Assembly (NCBI RefSeq): GCF_001659605.2
Contig: NC_035168.2
Span: 16,486,449 to 16,550,448, forward strand
Direction: 5' to 3'
DNA: 64,000 bases
Source of the DNA: Manihot esculenta
Lineage: Eukaryota; Streptophyta; Magnoliopsida; Malpighiales; Euphorbiaceae
Both the position numbers and the translations under genes were made by a program. A model generated the notes under the pieces. It saw only the letters and a list, made by a program, of their open reading frames with translations. It was not told the DNA's origin and searched no databases. Each line of letters opens with the position of its first letter. Positions within the stretch are counted from its first letter, which is position 1. Shown here piece after piece: positions 1 to 11,439 of the stretch.

Positions 1-3000
1 TATTCTAGAGATTCCTCACAAATGTCATATTAATCTACAAACAAAAACTTAAAAAATTATAAACAAATCATATTAAAACTTTGTCGAGGTAGAAGTAGAC
101 ATCTCAATTAAAAAATAAAATTGGATTTTCTTTTAAAATGGCTAAAAAAATCTACGGATAAAATTTCGATTAGATTAAAAGAGAAAAAAAATGAAATTTG
201 GGTTGCAAGGATTTTCTCTCTAGTCACTAGAGAAAGAATATTAATAATTCTATTTTCATATTTGAGTACAATATTTTTTTTATTATATTGATTTAACATA
301 TTAAAAATTATTTAAAATTATATTTTAATTGATGCGCTTAATATGCAAGTGCATAAAATCAAAGGTAAAGTGTAAGTATTATCTCTCCAGTGATATTAAT
401 ATTTAGATTATTGAAATGGAGTGAAAATTAAATTAATTAAACTAAATTCTAATAAATTAAACTTAAAAATAAATCCAAAGACATAAATTATAGAGAATGA
501 CTGCTGGAAGTGTGTCTCATGGGTGGCTTGATAGTGGAAGTACTCTAAAATGGAGAAAATGATGAATATATAGTGTATGGAAGAAAACCACTAAAAACTC
601 TATTTTAGTTTAGGTAAAGAAAGAAAAAAAAGTAAATTAAGAGCCTTTGGAGTCTTCCATGGCTAGGCCATGCATTGAATCCCACAGCCTAGCCATGAGA
701 AGACATGCCAAAAAGAGCTTTTATAAGTCTCACAACCAAACTATGCACTTTAGCCATTCTTCATGTCCTGGGTACATGCGTTAGTCATTTCTCATGGTTA
801 GACCATGAGGTTTGCTCATTTCTCATGACTTGGTCAAGAGACATTCTACATTTCCTATTCTTATTATTTTCTTTCTTCTCATAATTTGATGGTGAGATTT
901 GATTGGTTTTCACAACCTAAGCATAATTTGTGTGATGCTGCTAAGTCTTCCAAATACTTTAAATATTATCGAACTTTACTCTAAATGCACCAACTCATCT
1001 ATTTTATACACATAACATTCAATAAACATAAAAATTAGCTAAGAGCTATAAAAATGCTAATAAAACACCACATAAGTGAAATCTAATTAAAACACTTCAA
1101 ATTTATATAAAACAAGAATAAAATAAACTAAGTTCAATTGTGAAAATACATCATATCAAAAATATCTCCAAACCTAAGTCTTTGTTTTTTCTAAAGCAAA
1201 AAGAAAATGAAAGGACCAATTGAGAAGTTTTTCTAGAATTACGATCACATAATTAACAAAAAAATCTTTCGAATCAATTGCAATCAATTCATTGATAACT
1301 CATCCAATTATTGAGGAATTTGTTCATTGTTTAAGTACTACAACTCAACATTAATCTAAAATTGAAAGTAAATCCACAATCAATTGTTTAAAAATCTAAT
1401 CATTATTTAAATATAAGTTTCATACAGTCGATATTTATTCTGCATTATTTAAAATGAAAAGTTATAACGCAGTATTTAATCTTGTGAGAAACTATGTCCA
1501 CCCATTTCTACTAATAGAAACAGCACATCTAAGAGATCAATAGGACTTTATAAACTCAAATCGAATAAAATTATTAATAAAATAAAATCAAGGGAAAAGG
1601 TTTATAAAAATAAATAAATTATAGTAAAATGAAGCATGCTAAAACACAATTCTACTTTTTTTTGTTCTCTCTTTTTTTAGATAGAGCTACTGTTTATTTG
1701 GCTCAATTTTTAAGTCATCACTTATCTTTGTAAATGAATGCAAAGATTAGTGGTGCTAGTTACCAATTCATGAAAGCCAACCAATCCAAACCAAACAAAT
1801 AAGCATTTTATATCTAATTATACATTTTAATTATAACTTTACCTTGTTTTTCTTAGTTTTTATGTTTGGTTTGAATATAATATTAATTAATTGTATTTCT
1901 ATTATTATTAGGAATATAATATCTACACTCAATTTTGTTTATTTAAAAAAAAAAATAAAATTAGTCATATTTTTGCATAAACACATTATTTTATTTTTCT
2001 GCAATTATTTCAAAGTGCAATTATTTCTATTTTATTTTTATGCAAAATTAAAATTAATCACATTTCTGAAAAAAAAAATTAAAATAATGTACATAAATTA
2101 TTTTTTTTAATTTATGAAAAATTAAAATGAGTCATTTCTGAAAAAAAAATTAAATTAATATGTATAAATTTTTTTAATTTTTTAATTCTTTAATTCGTTT
2201 AAAATTTAAAAATAATCATGTTTCTAAAAAAAGTTAGAATAATGCGTAAAGTATATTTTATTTTTTAATTTCTATAAAATTAAAGTCAGTCACATTTCTT
2301 AAAAAATATAATATGCAGGAATTATTTAATTTCTGAAAAATTAAAATTAAAGTTATAATTTTTTAAAAGTGTATAATTTATAAAATTAATTAGATGTTTT
2401 TTTGCTTCTTTATTATTTGAAATGTAATATATAAATTTAATTATTTTATTTTCATTTAATTATTTTTATTTAATTTTTTTCATAGTTTCTAATTTATATT
2501 TTTTTGGTTGTGCTTTTATTATATTAACAAATTTACTGTTGAGACTTGAATAATTTTTTATTTTATTTTATAATTAGTATAATACTAATTAGCAGAATTT
2601 ATTTTAATAGTTAATGAAGTATGTTGCTATTAAACGGTTTAAATGATTAATCACCGGATAGCTAATGAATAAAATATATGAATTGGATTAAATTTAGTTA
2701 CAAAACCAAATACTATATATCATGATAGATGAAAATGGTTTCGATTCAAATTTAATCCAAACCAACCATTAAATACTCCTAATACTAGCACTCGGTTAAT
2801 TAATAAGTTATAAAATTCAAAGTGCATTCACATACTCATAATTTAAGCCTTTATTTGACATAACAACAAATATAGATTTTATAAATCCTCCTACTGTTGT
2901 AAAAAATAAATCTTTAAGGATAATATCCAATGCGACTCAAATTTTATTAATTTATCGTATTTTTCCGACCGTTACTAGAACTCAAAGTAGTAGTAGATTG

Positions 3001-3165
3001 TGCTATTTTTATTATGATACTCTTTCTTTTATACAAAAATATAATGAGTATACTCCAATTACCACAAAAAGTTACCTCATGATTAGGTTAAATAACAAGA
3101 ATAGAGGATTTAATAGCCCAAATTTCTTACGAAGAATGAAGAAAAAATTACCTATATTATTCATA
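1..3165. other. AT-rich intergenic DNA without recognisable gene
   Basis: Long A/T-rich stretches with homopolymer runs. The few short open frames are low-complexity and show no known domain. The part around 640-840 is less AT-rich and has repeated variants of a 'ctagccatg' phrase in both orientations, perhaps an old repeat. I see no exon structure or transposon ends that I can defend. Confidence 0.6.
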
Positions 3166-3480
3166 CACTAAAGATTTTTGCGGATTATAAATGAAAATTA
3201 CAAACAGACATGAATCTGTTTGTAATATAAACGAATATACAAATAGATTTAATATAAATAAAAAATATATAAATTTCTCGAATGGATAAAAATATTCATT
3301 TGTAAACTATAAACGACTTAGCAAAACTATTTGTAATTTGTTTGCACCTTTCGTTCAGAATTTCATTTACAAACTGCATAATTTTGTCCAAACAGATTTA
3401 TAAATGGAAGAATTATCGTTTATGTTTCAAATGCAGTCACAAAGTGATGTTTGCTTTATTTTTCAAATAACTTACTAATA
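3166..3480 (+). mobile_element. Possible 5' end fragment of a CACTA (En/Spm) element
   Basis: The stretch opens with CACTA followed by a GC-containing block. It continues with several direct and inverted copies of a short 'atttgtaaa/tttacaaat' phrase, as in CACTA subterminal regions. No matching right terminus or 3-bp target duplication was found, so this is at most a fragment. The repeats differ from those of the CACTA 3' end at 5493, so the two are probably not ends of one element. Confidence 0.35.
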
Positions 3481-4199
3481 AAGGACTGATTAGACTTTGT
3501 CAGAAATTTTAATCAATATCGTTTGGCTAAGACGATATAAGAGAAACGATAGGTTAGAAACTGAAAAATCTTATTGAAATACTTCAAAAATTGAAAAGTG
3601 AGTCTCAAATAGTCAAGTTTATAACAGACAAAAAACCCTAATATGCAAAATTATAAAAATATCCAAGAAAATAATTAAAATGCAAAATTGACCTTAAATG
3701 ATGGAATTTTCGCCTCGAACTCTGTAACCAGGCCTATGGCCTTCGCCACACTTTTAAAAGTCGTGTATCTTAAAATTCACTTTCCGAAAAGTTATTGTAG
3801 GTCTCCATCGGACGTCAGCAGTAAAAATTAGCTCTGGTTCAAGTTTACTATAAAGTGTAAGACTAGTTGCTTCGTGTCACTTATAATTTATTTGTGATTT
3901 TTAAATCCATAATTTATTCTCTCCTCTCCGGTTTGTACAATATTCCTCTCTTCCTGAAAAACATAAAAATCATTTTCTATTTCATTCCCTTTTGACAAAG
4001 ATGAAAAATTCCTCTCTTTTCAGTCTAGTTGTAGTTTTTTTTTTTTTTGTTTTTTATAGCATGTATACATACACATCTGAAGCAATAAGGACATGATAAT
4101 AAGAATCAAATCAAAAGCAAGGTGATAATTTTGCAATTTTAGCTCTTAAGAGAAATTCTTGGGTGGTTTGATTAAAGGGTTATTTGAACAAAAAAATCA
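3481..4199. other. Intergenic DNA, nothing recognised
   Basis: Moderately AT-rich, with no convincing open frame. A patch around 3700-3870 is less AT-rich and may be a decayed repeat, but I cannot name it. Confidence 0.5.
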
Positions 4200-4272
4200 G
4201 CCTAATAACACTACATAGGGGCCAGTCATAGGAGAATTGGAGAGAGATTTGCTTTCTTGCTTGGTTTTGGCC

Positions 4273-4280
4273 TATTTAAA
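4273..4280 (+). promoter_or_regulatory. Candidate TATA box of a possible non-coding transcript
   Basis: TATTTAAA stands in a pyrimidine-rich, leader-like context. It is followed by a CT-rich stretch (4280-4470) resembling a plant 5' UTR, then a GT donor-like site near 4476. An AG/GT-bounded mini-exon-like piece lies near 5144-5165. No coding exon follows before transposon remnants begin at 5265. This could be the promoter of a spliced non-coding RNA, or a promoter whose gene was displaced. It is inferred from base composition and splice-like motifs only. Confidence 0.3.
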
Positions 4281-5264
4281 CCTCTTTTTCTCCTCCAAAA
4301 ACCTTAGCCACAAATTTCTTTTTCACTCTTCTTCTCTTGGCAGGCAGCTAATACTCTTCCAAGTCTCCAAATTCTCTCAATTTTCAACACAAAAATTTTT
4401 GAGAAGCTAATCTGTAGTCCTAGCCATCGCCCTTTTATCTTCTTCTTCTTTTTTCCTTTTCTTTTTTATTTTAAAGGTAAAGTTATTGTTATCAATTAAT
4501 CCACAGCATAAAATTTTTTTTTGCATGTACTTAGATTGATTTTAATGTGTTGGGAACCTTTCACATCATTTTTAGTATGAAATTTTAGGGTAATACAAAG
4601 TTTGTACATATTCAAGTGGAGCAATCACTCCTATTTCAATTAAATATTCTGATCAGAAAATATTATGGTTCTCAAAATATTTTTATTAGATTCTACATGA
4701 AATTCCCTTTAATTTATATATATCATTTGCATTTTTCTAATTTTTCTTGAATTAGATATGAATTTTTAAAGTTTTAGAGGCAATTAGATATTTTTGAGCA
4801 ATTCTAAACAGTATCCGAAGTTTTAAGGATGTATAACTTAATCTTCTTATCACTAAATTAGGTGATTCTAGAGTCTAAAAACATGTTTGGGAAGTGAATT
4901 AAAACTTTTATAATTTTTTCTACTTTCTAGCCAATAACATAATACCATATTGCTGACAAAATTGATAATCAAAATCTGGTATGTATTAAGACAGTCATAA
5001 AGCATGGGTTATAACTTAAACCCTATAAGTCCTTTTTGTGTCTTTCTTTTTTTATTCTTTCATTCTATTTGTGTAAAATATCTCTATAAAATTTTATAAT
5101 TTTCTAAGTATATTTGTTATTTTTCTCTTTATTTTATATTTTAGTGCCAAAATTATCAATAATCAGGTATGGTGTTTCGATACTCTACTTTGATTTTTTG
5201 TGTTCTTGCTGCTTTGTTATTGATTTTTTTTATATTTTAATCTTTGTTTTTATGTCAGTAGCTT

Positions 5265-5375
5265 TGGCTCATAGGCTTGATTATACTCCTTAAGCGCATA
5301 ATTGCAAGTGTTGCACCAAATCTACCCATATAAATTAAAGCACACTCCAAGTATATTTAGATCATATGAATATGA
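5265..5375 (-). repeat. Fragment of the LTR-like block found at 33.5-34.7 kb
   Basis: About 110 bp match, with scattered mismatches, the stretches near 34465-34575 and 44855-44960. Shared phrases include 'aattgcaagtgttgcacca' and 'gcacactccaag'. It abuts the CACTA 3' terminus that follows, suggesting a piece of retrotransposon beside or inside a CACTA remnant. Confidence 0.6.
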
Positions 5376-5493
5376 GTTTTTATATTAAGATTTACCAACG
5401 AATTTTCTAATTCGTTAGTAAATCTGTTAAAATTATTAACGAATGAAAATCTATTAGTAAAATGCGTTGGTAATCTAAAACTTTCTTGTAGTG
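5376..5493 (+). mobile_element. 3' terminus of a truncated CACTA element
   Basis: The segment ends in 'ttcttgtagtg', the reverse complement of the common plant CACTA terminus CACTACAAGAA. Inside it are several 'taacgaa/ttcgtta' subterminal repeats in both orientations, as expected for transposase-binding sites. No matching left end was found within the window, so this is a remnant. Confidence 0.6.
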
Positions 5494-6783
5494 TTCGGAT
5501 AGCAGGTCAATTAAATAGTCAGCTTGACTTAGTCGAATGTTTGCTATAGCACTTTTGTACCTGCTTTTCTATTCCATCAACACACCAGGTCAACCAGCTG
5601 AACTCACACTGTATGCTGCCATCCTTTCACCAATCAATCTAAGGCCGACTTGCTCAAGTCATCCATCAACTAATCAAGGTCGTCCTACTCAATTTGTTTT
5701 ATTCACCAAACTCTTCCATGGGCCAACTATGATCACGATACTTGTATCGCTGATCTGCTGAAATCATCCTGCTCAAGCCCGTTAAGTAGCCATCTGAGGT
5801 TATGATGCCTTTGAGTTATTTTACTGACTGGCTGACTAGATTACTTAGTCCAACTCCCATCCAATATACTTGCATCTATCAAAGCCTTCCACCATTCAAT
5901 GTATGCATCTCTTCTATAACTATATATTGGTCTCTTCTCCTCCCAAAATTTATCTATATATATATATATATATATTATATGGATGAGTTTTCTTGCGGCT
6001 GTTGTTGCAGCTTTTGGCTTATTTTTTAAGCAACTCTCATATCTTTATGTTGATCTCAATGGATTGATTTAAAAACTCTAGCGATAGTAAAATGTCCTTT
6101 GTTAAAAAATTTTCTTTTTCTCCATCAAATGGATCTCACAATAAAATTTTAAAAAAGGACTTATAAAATTAAAAAAAGAGGACCTGTAAAATAGAAATAA
6201 TAGATCAGGGTTCTATCGAAAATATGTTAAGTTAAATTTAGAAATTTTAGGGGCAAGGCTTTTTTATCAAAATTGCAAAGAAAATAAAAGAGAGGACATG
6301 AAGAAGAAGAAAAAGATAGAAAAGGCCCATTTCTCCCTGTCTTTTATCAAGTTTTATGAGAAAAAGACTTTTTTTTTATTAAGTATTGTTTCTTGGCATA
6401 TTTTGAGGTAGAGCCTATTCTTTTAACTTAATAATTGTATATGTTATCATATACTAATATTCTTAGATGCACATCATTTTTTAACTTAAATAATTTTATA
6501 TGTTATCAAATACTAATGAGCTAAAATTCACTCGACTTTAACAAAATCTAAATAAACTCAATTTAAACTTTAAATTTAAAGTCAAGCTAAATTTGAGCTT
6601 AATAATAATTAAACGAGTTAAAATTGAGTTTTCTTATAAATTTTCATTTATTTTTAGTTTTTAATGGACCTATAATTTAATTTCATAACAAATAGATCGT
6701 AAAATAAAATTAGATATTTTATTTCAAAATAAAATATAATTCGATTAAGTAATTATCATTATTTATTTAGCACTCAAAGATTG
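5494..6783. other. Intergenic DNA with an (AT)n microsatellite
   Basis: The frames at 5537-5761 and 5802-6029 lack any recognisable domain and run through a TA microsatellite near 5951-5976, so I do not call them genes. From about 6420 to 6780 the sequence is AT-rich and resembles decayed MITE-like DNA: a phrase near 6546-6590 also occurs in the MITE at 24.5 kb. Confidence 0.5.
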
Positions 6784-7017
6784 ATTATGTGAAAGCCTAC
6801 GAGCTTGCATACACCAAAAAAACAATATCAGCACCACTGGATTTGCCCAAGGCAATGGACACAATGGTCTTATTGAAAAAGCAAATAGAAAACACAAACT
6901 GAAGGACAACCAAGAAATAAGAAGCACCACTGTGTTTGCCTAAGGCAAGACATACAGTGGCCTAACTTATTCGTGAAATATGTAAAAGCAAACACAACAC
7001 TAAAAATAATAATTTAA
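6784..7017 (-). other. Likely 3' UTR/downstream region of the VWA gene with an internal duplication
   Basis: Just past the stop codon of the minus-strand gene, a roughly 40-bp phrase occurs twice with mismatches, near 6830-6870 and 6925-6965. Both copies contain 'agcaccactg' and 'tttgcc.aaggcaa'. The pieces could form alternative 3' UTR segments. No poly(A) signal stands out strongly enough to call. Confidence 0.4.
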
Positions 7018-9168
7018 TCAAACGCCTCTAATGAGTATTTTTTCAATGGCTTGGAGAGATTGAATGGCAGATTGAATGTAAAAGCTAAGAGCACCAGCAA
7101 TGGGAGCAAGTGGATTGGCAACGATTTCTTCCTTCACATCTTCATCCGCAGTGGGCGGTGGCTTGCTGGGATCCTCGTCAAATGACTTGGCTTGTTCAAG
7201 GTACTTGTCCATTCGAGGAGTTGAAAACATCCTCAGGCTTTCTCCATCACCTCTTGCAGCAAAACGCTGGCGAGCATGAGAAATCTCAGAGGAAAGTGCA
7301 AAAGGACGCCCTTGCTTATCGTAGATATCTTGCGTTTTCATCAATTTCAGGAGCTGTAGCAGTTCGGATCTCAGCATCTCGATTAATGGATTATCTTCTA
7401 CATCCTCCAATGCGTTCTGGGCCTTAACAAGCATATCTCGAGCATCATCAAGATTCTTGTTGTCAGCCATGACTCTTGCTTCTTTTATCATACTTGCAGT
7501 GAAGAGACGAGTCTGCTCATTTTTCACCTCCGGCCTTTCTTGTTGATCTACAATTTTCCCACTGCGCTTTACTGCAAGGGTCACAGGAGTGGCCTCAAAC
7601 GGTTTGTCATGAAACCTGCACATGCACATACATTCCATAACATTCATTAAGTGATGAGATGCTATAATTACACAAATCTAGGCATACATGAAATTATATA
7701 ATCATAATATAAGGGAGAAAAATAAATACAGAGGCCATTGCCTCCTGCAACCTTAAACGAGGTTAGTGGTGCGTTTAAAATCCAGGCCTATCGACCCTGA
7801 CCTCCTCCAGCGGTGCACCACGTCTCATAAAATATTTTTTCCAACTTTCTTATTGAGGCACATTTTAACCTTGGAAAATGTATACAAAATCCAAGCCATA
7901 TAAATTAACATTAAAATATTGGAAAATTGTACCTATATGAGTAATTAATTTCGAGAACATCTGCTCCTCGCTCCTTAGGAACAGAAGGGAGAAGAAGATC
8001 CACCATGACCTTGCGCACCTCTTTAGCGTAGAGACCACCAAAAGTAACAGTTACAGAGCCTGCAGCATCATCCTTGGATTGTGGATAACTTCCAGCAGTT
8101 ACTTGCTGTATTGTCGATTCCTTAAAAACCTCTGTGACTGTCAGCTGGAGGTCATCAACGACTTGCGTCAGAAGTCCAGCCAAACACTGGGAAAAAGCCT
8201 TGCTCAGGTTGTCCATGTCATGAACTTCTGCAAACGTTCCTCCAATTGCATTATGAGCTATAGCCGTCAACACCTATTAAACCGCGTACGAACATGAACT
8301 ATTAGATAACTATACAAAAAACTTTTGCTTATATGAAATAAACAAACAAAAAGATTTTAGTGGGTACCACCATAATTTTAGATATATAAAATATATTTGT
8401 AAAGGTAAATCTTATCTAAACCGGATCTACGTGGTTGAGTGTATAGGCCCGAATAAGAAGTTCATGTGTCGTACCGTCGGTTCGTGATTGGTTCCAAAAC
8501 CAAATGTGTGCACAGGTACATTGCCGAGCGGAACCTGAGCAGCGTCACCACCTCGGTTCTGTTCACCATCGGACATAAGCATGATGCCAACTGTACGCCC
8601 AGCTTTAACGCTACGGTCATTAATCACTTTCAAAGCAGTTTGAAGACCAGCAGTGACGTTTGTTGCATCAATGGGAGTTAAACCATTGATTATATTTTCA
8701 ATTTCCTTTTGAGAATTTTCAGTTATCTGGCGCAGCGGGCACAGCCTTTGAGCCTCCGTGGCGAATGTAACAATCGACAAACGATCAATTGGACTAAGTT
8801 TCTTGAGCACAAATAGCATGGCAGTTTTGGCTTTCTCTAGCTTTTCTCCTGCCATGCTTCCGCTGACATCTAACACTGCCACAAGGTCCAATCCGAGTCT
8901 GTCGTTGCTGGAATCTCCCCCTGTAATCTCCAGCATCACCGTGAGTTTGTTTTCTTCAAGCGGTACCATATTATTGTTTATGCTGATCAGCTGTACTCTT
9001 CCCGCTATGATAGGTGTTGGTTTTGTCCCTGAAACGTTTTACATGAAAAAATATTTGTGATTGGATTAAGTTTGAATGCTGAAAATGAATGAAATATGGA
9101 GAAAAGAGGCAAAAACCTGAGTCTTGAAGGGCACCCATATCAATCTTCTCATCATCGTTGAAGCTCAT
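7018..9168 (-). CDS. von Willebrand factor A domain protein, four exons
   Basis: The exons on the minus strand are 9168-9117, 9028-8475, 8273-7933 and 7615-7018. All three introns are GT-AG and the joined frame is open for 514 codons plus stop. The start is the first ATG (9168); the in-frame codon upstream is GTG. The VWA fold runs from about residue 66 to 240 and carries the metal-binding MIDAS signature DVSGSM at 71-76, plus the later TPIDATNV and SDGEQN loops. A C-terminal region of some 270 residues resembles the tails of plant VWA proteins, including RING-type E3 ligases of the WAV3 group. No RING finger, signal peptide or membrane segment is present, so ligase activity is not expected from this protein alone. 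VWA proteins usually mediate metal-dependent protein contacts; the partner here is unknown. Family call is secure, function is not. Confidence 0.87.
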
Positions 9169-9192
9169 TTTGCCCAGAAAACTGATACACAC

Positions 9193-11023
9193 AGACTCTT
9201 TAAGTTTTTTCTACTGCCTTACACACACCTCGTGGCTTGCAAGAACTCCTCCATTTATGAGGAAGGACGAAAGAACATGGACATCTAAGTCTTTTTTTTT
9301 TTTTTAAGTCAACATGGATTTCATTAATATAATCGACGTCCCAGAAAATAATGATAATAATAATAATTTAAAGGAATTAACGTGGAAAATGGAACTAGAA
9401 GGTGTAGCCAACTCATAGTTGACGTAGAATAGATGTATTTTGCAAGAAAATTGCACATATCCCGGATCCATTACTCGCTAGTTTGGCATTTTATTCCCTG
9501 CTCGTCCAACTCTACCAAATTACTTGTTGAATTTGGATGGTTTTCAGAAAATAATTTATAATTAATTTTTTCAAATAAATATTGAATAATTGGCGAATTG
9601 CATATTTTATAAAAGGAAATTAAGAATGCTGAAAACAAAAGATGGGTAGTTACATCAACATTTAATCCAAATATATTAACAAGGTCTGAATCAACTTGTC
9701 TTAAACAAGTACTGATTTTAAAAAAATAAAAGGATGAAGTCTTTCTTTCTTATATATATATATATATATATATTACTATTCTGATAATATAATTATTAAG
9801 TGATATATGAACACAAACGACAAAGTTGGGATTAAATTTTTTTTTTTTTCATCTAGATCGTTGGGAATTATTTGACCAATTAATTATGATCATGATAATG
9901 ATAATTTTGCATTTTGACTAAAAATAAAATTAATAAAAGGAAACTTACTACCACATTCTTAAATTTTTTAAAAATTTATTTAGTATATCCTTATTTCAAA
10001 ATTATTAAATTAAAATATCATTGTAAAATCAAACTATTTTATCTTTTTATTAAAAAATAGTTAATCAATTTATTTTAATTTTAATAAAAAATTAAATAGT
10101 CTAAATATTTAAAATTATAAAAAATAAATATTACATATAATTAAAAGTACAGAGTAAATAGTATAAACATATTTAAGGTGATTAATAATTTCTTTGCTAA
10201 AAGGATTTTAAAATATATAGAGATATTTTAATTTAATAATTGTAAAATAAGAAAAAATAGGTGATTTTTTCTACAAATATAGGGATTTAGTAGGAATTTC
10301 CCTAAATACAATTAATGTCTCATTTGAAATTCTCTTAGTTTGCGCTGAGATAAAGAAGGTATTGAATAATCTAGAGCGGTGTCTATAAATTACTAACTAT
10401 TATTTTATTAAATAATCTCCTCCTTTTGTATAAAAAAAATCATTTGAAATTATAATCCAACTAGATAAATACATATATATTCTTAATGAAAACAAAAATT
10501 TTATTTAATTTATTTATATGTTTCTATGAAGTAGTTATTTGACTAACTTTGAAATTTAATCAAATATACTTTTAAATTTTGCATTTAATTTATTATAAAT
10601 AGATTTTATGCAATTTTTTATTTAGATAAATTTTATATAAACTCGGGCTTATAAAAAATAAATTTAATATATACACACACGAATTATTAACTTTAGTTTA
10701 ATTATAATCCAGTTTAGTTTTTATTTTACCCATGTTATAAAAATAAAATACACAAATAACAATTAAAGGAGAATTACTACGTATTTAAAATAAATTTATT
10801 AGTTAGTCTCCATTTGTTTCAAAAGAAGATTTTTATATCTTTTAATATTTGAACACTCAAACGGAAATATTTTTTTAGTAAAAAAAATAAATTATTTTAA
10901 GAAAAAGTAACTTTTAAAAAAAAATAAAATCAATTTTTCACACTTTGATAATATTATTAAGATATTTATGTATAAATTTATAAATATATTTTAATTTTAA
11001 AATTAAAATTAAATAATAAAAAT
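9193..11023. other. AT-rich intergenic DNA upstream of the VWA gene
   Basis: This contains the presumed promoter of the minus-strand VWA gene near its right end; no unambiguous TATA box is visible. Further out are an (AT)n microsatellite around 9751-9775 and long A/T runs. I see no open frame with a recognisable domain and no transposon termini before the Mutator-like terminus at 11024. Confidence 0.5.
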
Positions 11024-11279
11024 AAAAAATTTATTATTTAGTGTCTAAATATTACTATTATTAACAAGTCAATTCCTCAATTTTAAAAAATTTATTAAAA
11101 TATCCTTATATTTTCTCTCTGTCAACGAAATAAACATACTATTCAATTCCATATATTTTTATCGTTAAAAATATAAAAAGATCAAATTATCCTTTTTTTT
11201 TCCTTCAATTTGCACAATAATGTTAAAAAATTTGATATTTTCTTTCTTTTATCATTATAATCGTCATCATCAAATGTAT

Positions 11280-11439
11280 AGAGCAGTACACCAGAGATGA
11301 TCGATAACAAAGTCAACCTGGTCCAACGGTGAAAAATTCAAATCCAAAGATAAAGGCTTTTTGCAGCACAAGGATGAGGAAGATGTAAATTCTCTATCAT
11401 CAACCATCGATGACGATGAACCACAATCGCTGTGACAAT
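11280..11439 (-). pseudogene. 3' part of NAC-like pseudogene, beyond the solo LTR
   Basis: Read on the minus strand, this continues the sequence broken at 13703. It repeats a short SLCCxKP-like phrase that also occurs just before the break (near 13780-13800). Frames are interrupted and no C-terminal domain is recognisable, as is usual for the variable activation region of NAC factors. It ends in the target site copy ACAAT at 11435-11439. Confidence 0.4.

Noticed and set aside
1844..2110. An 88-codon frame rich in F, I, L and K
   Set aside because: It is in low-complexity A/T DNA and has no recognisable domain or neighbouring exon signals.
3166..5493. One CACTA element spanning both termini
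   Set aside because: Subterminal repeats differ at the two ends, flanking trinucleotides (ATA, TTC) do not match, and host-like and LTR-like sequence lies in between.
11015..11023. Target duplication for the outer MULE
   Set aside because: AATAAAAAT against AAAAAATAA on the right shares only six of nine aligned bases in A/T-only sequence, so it is no evidence either way.
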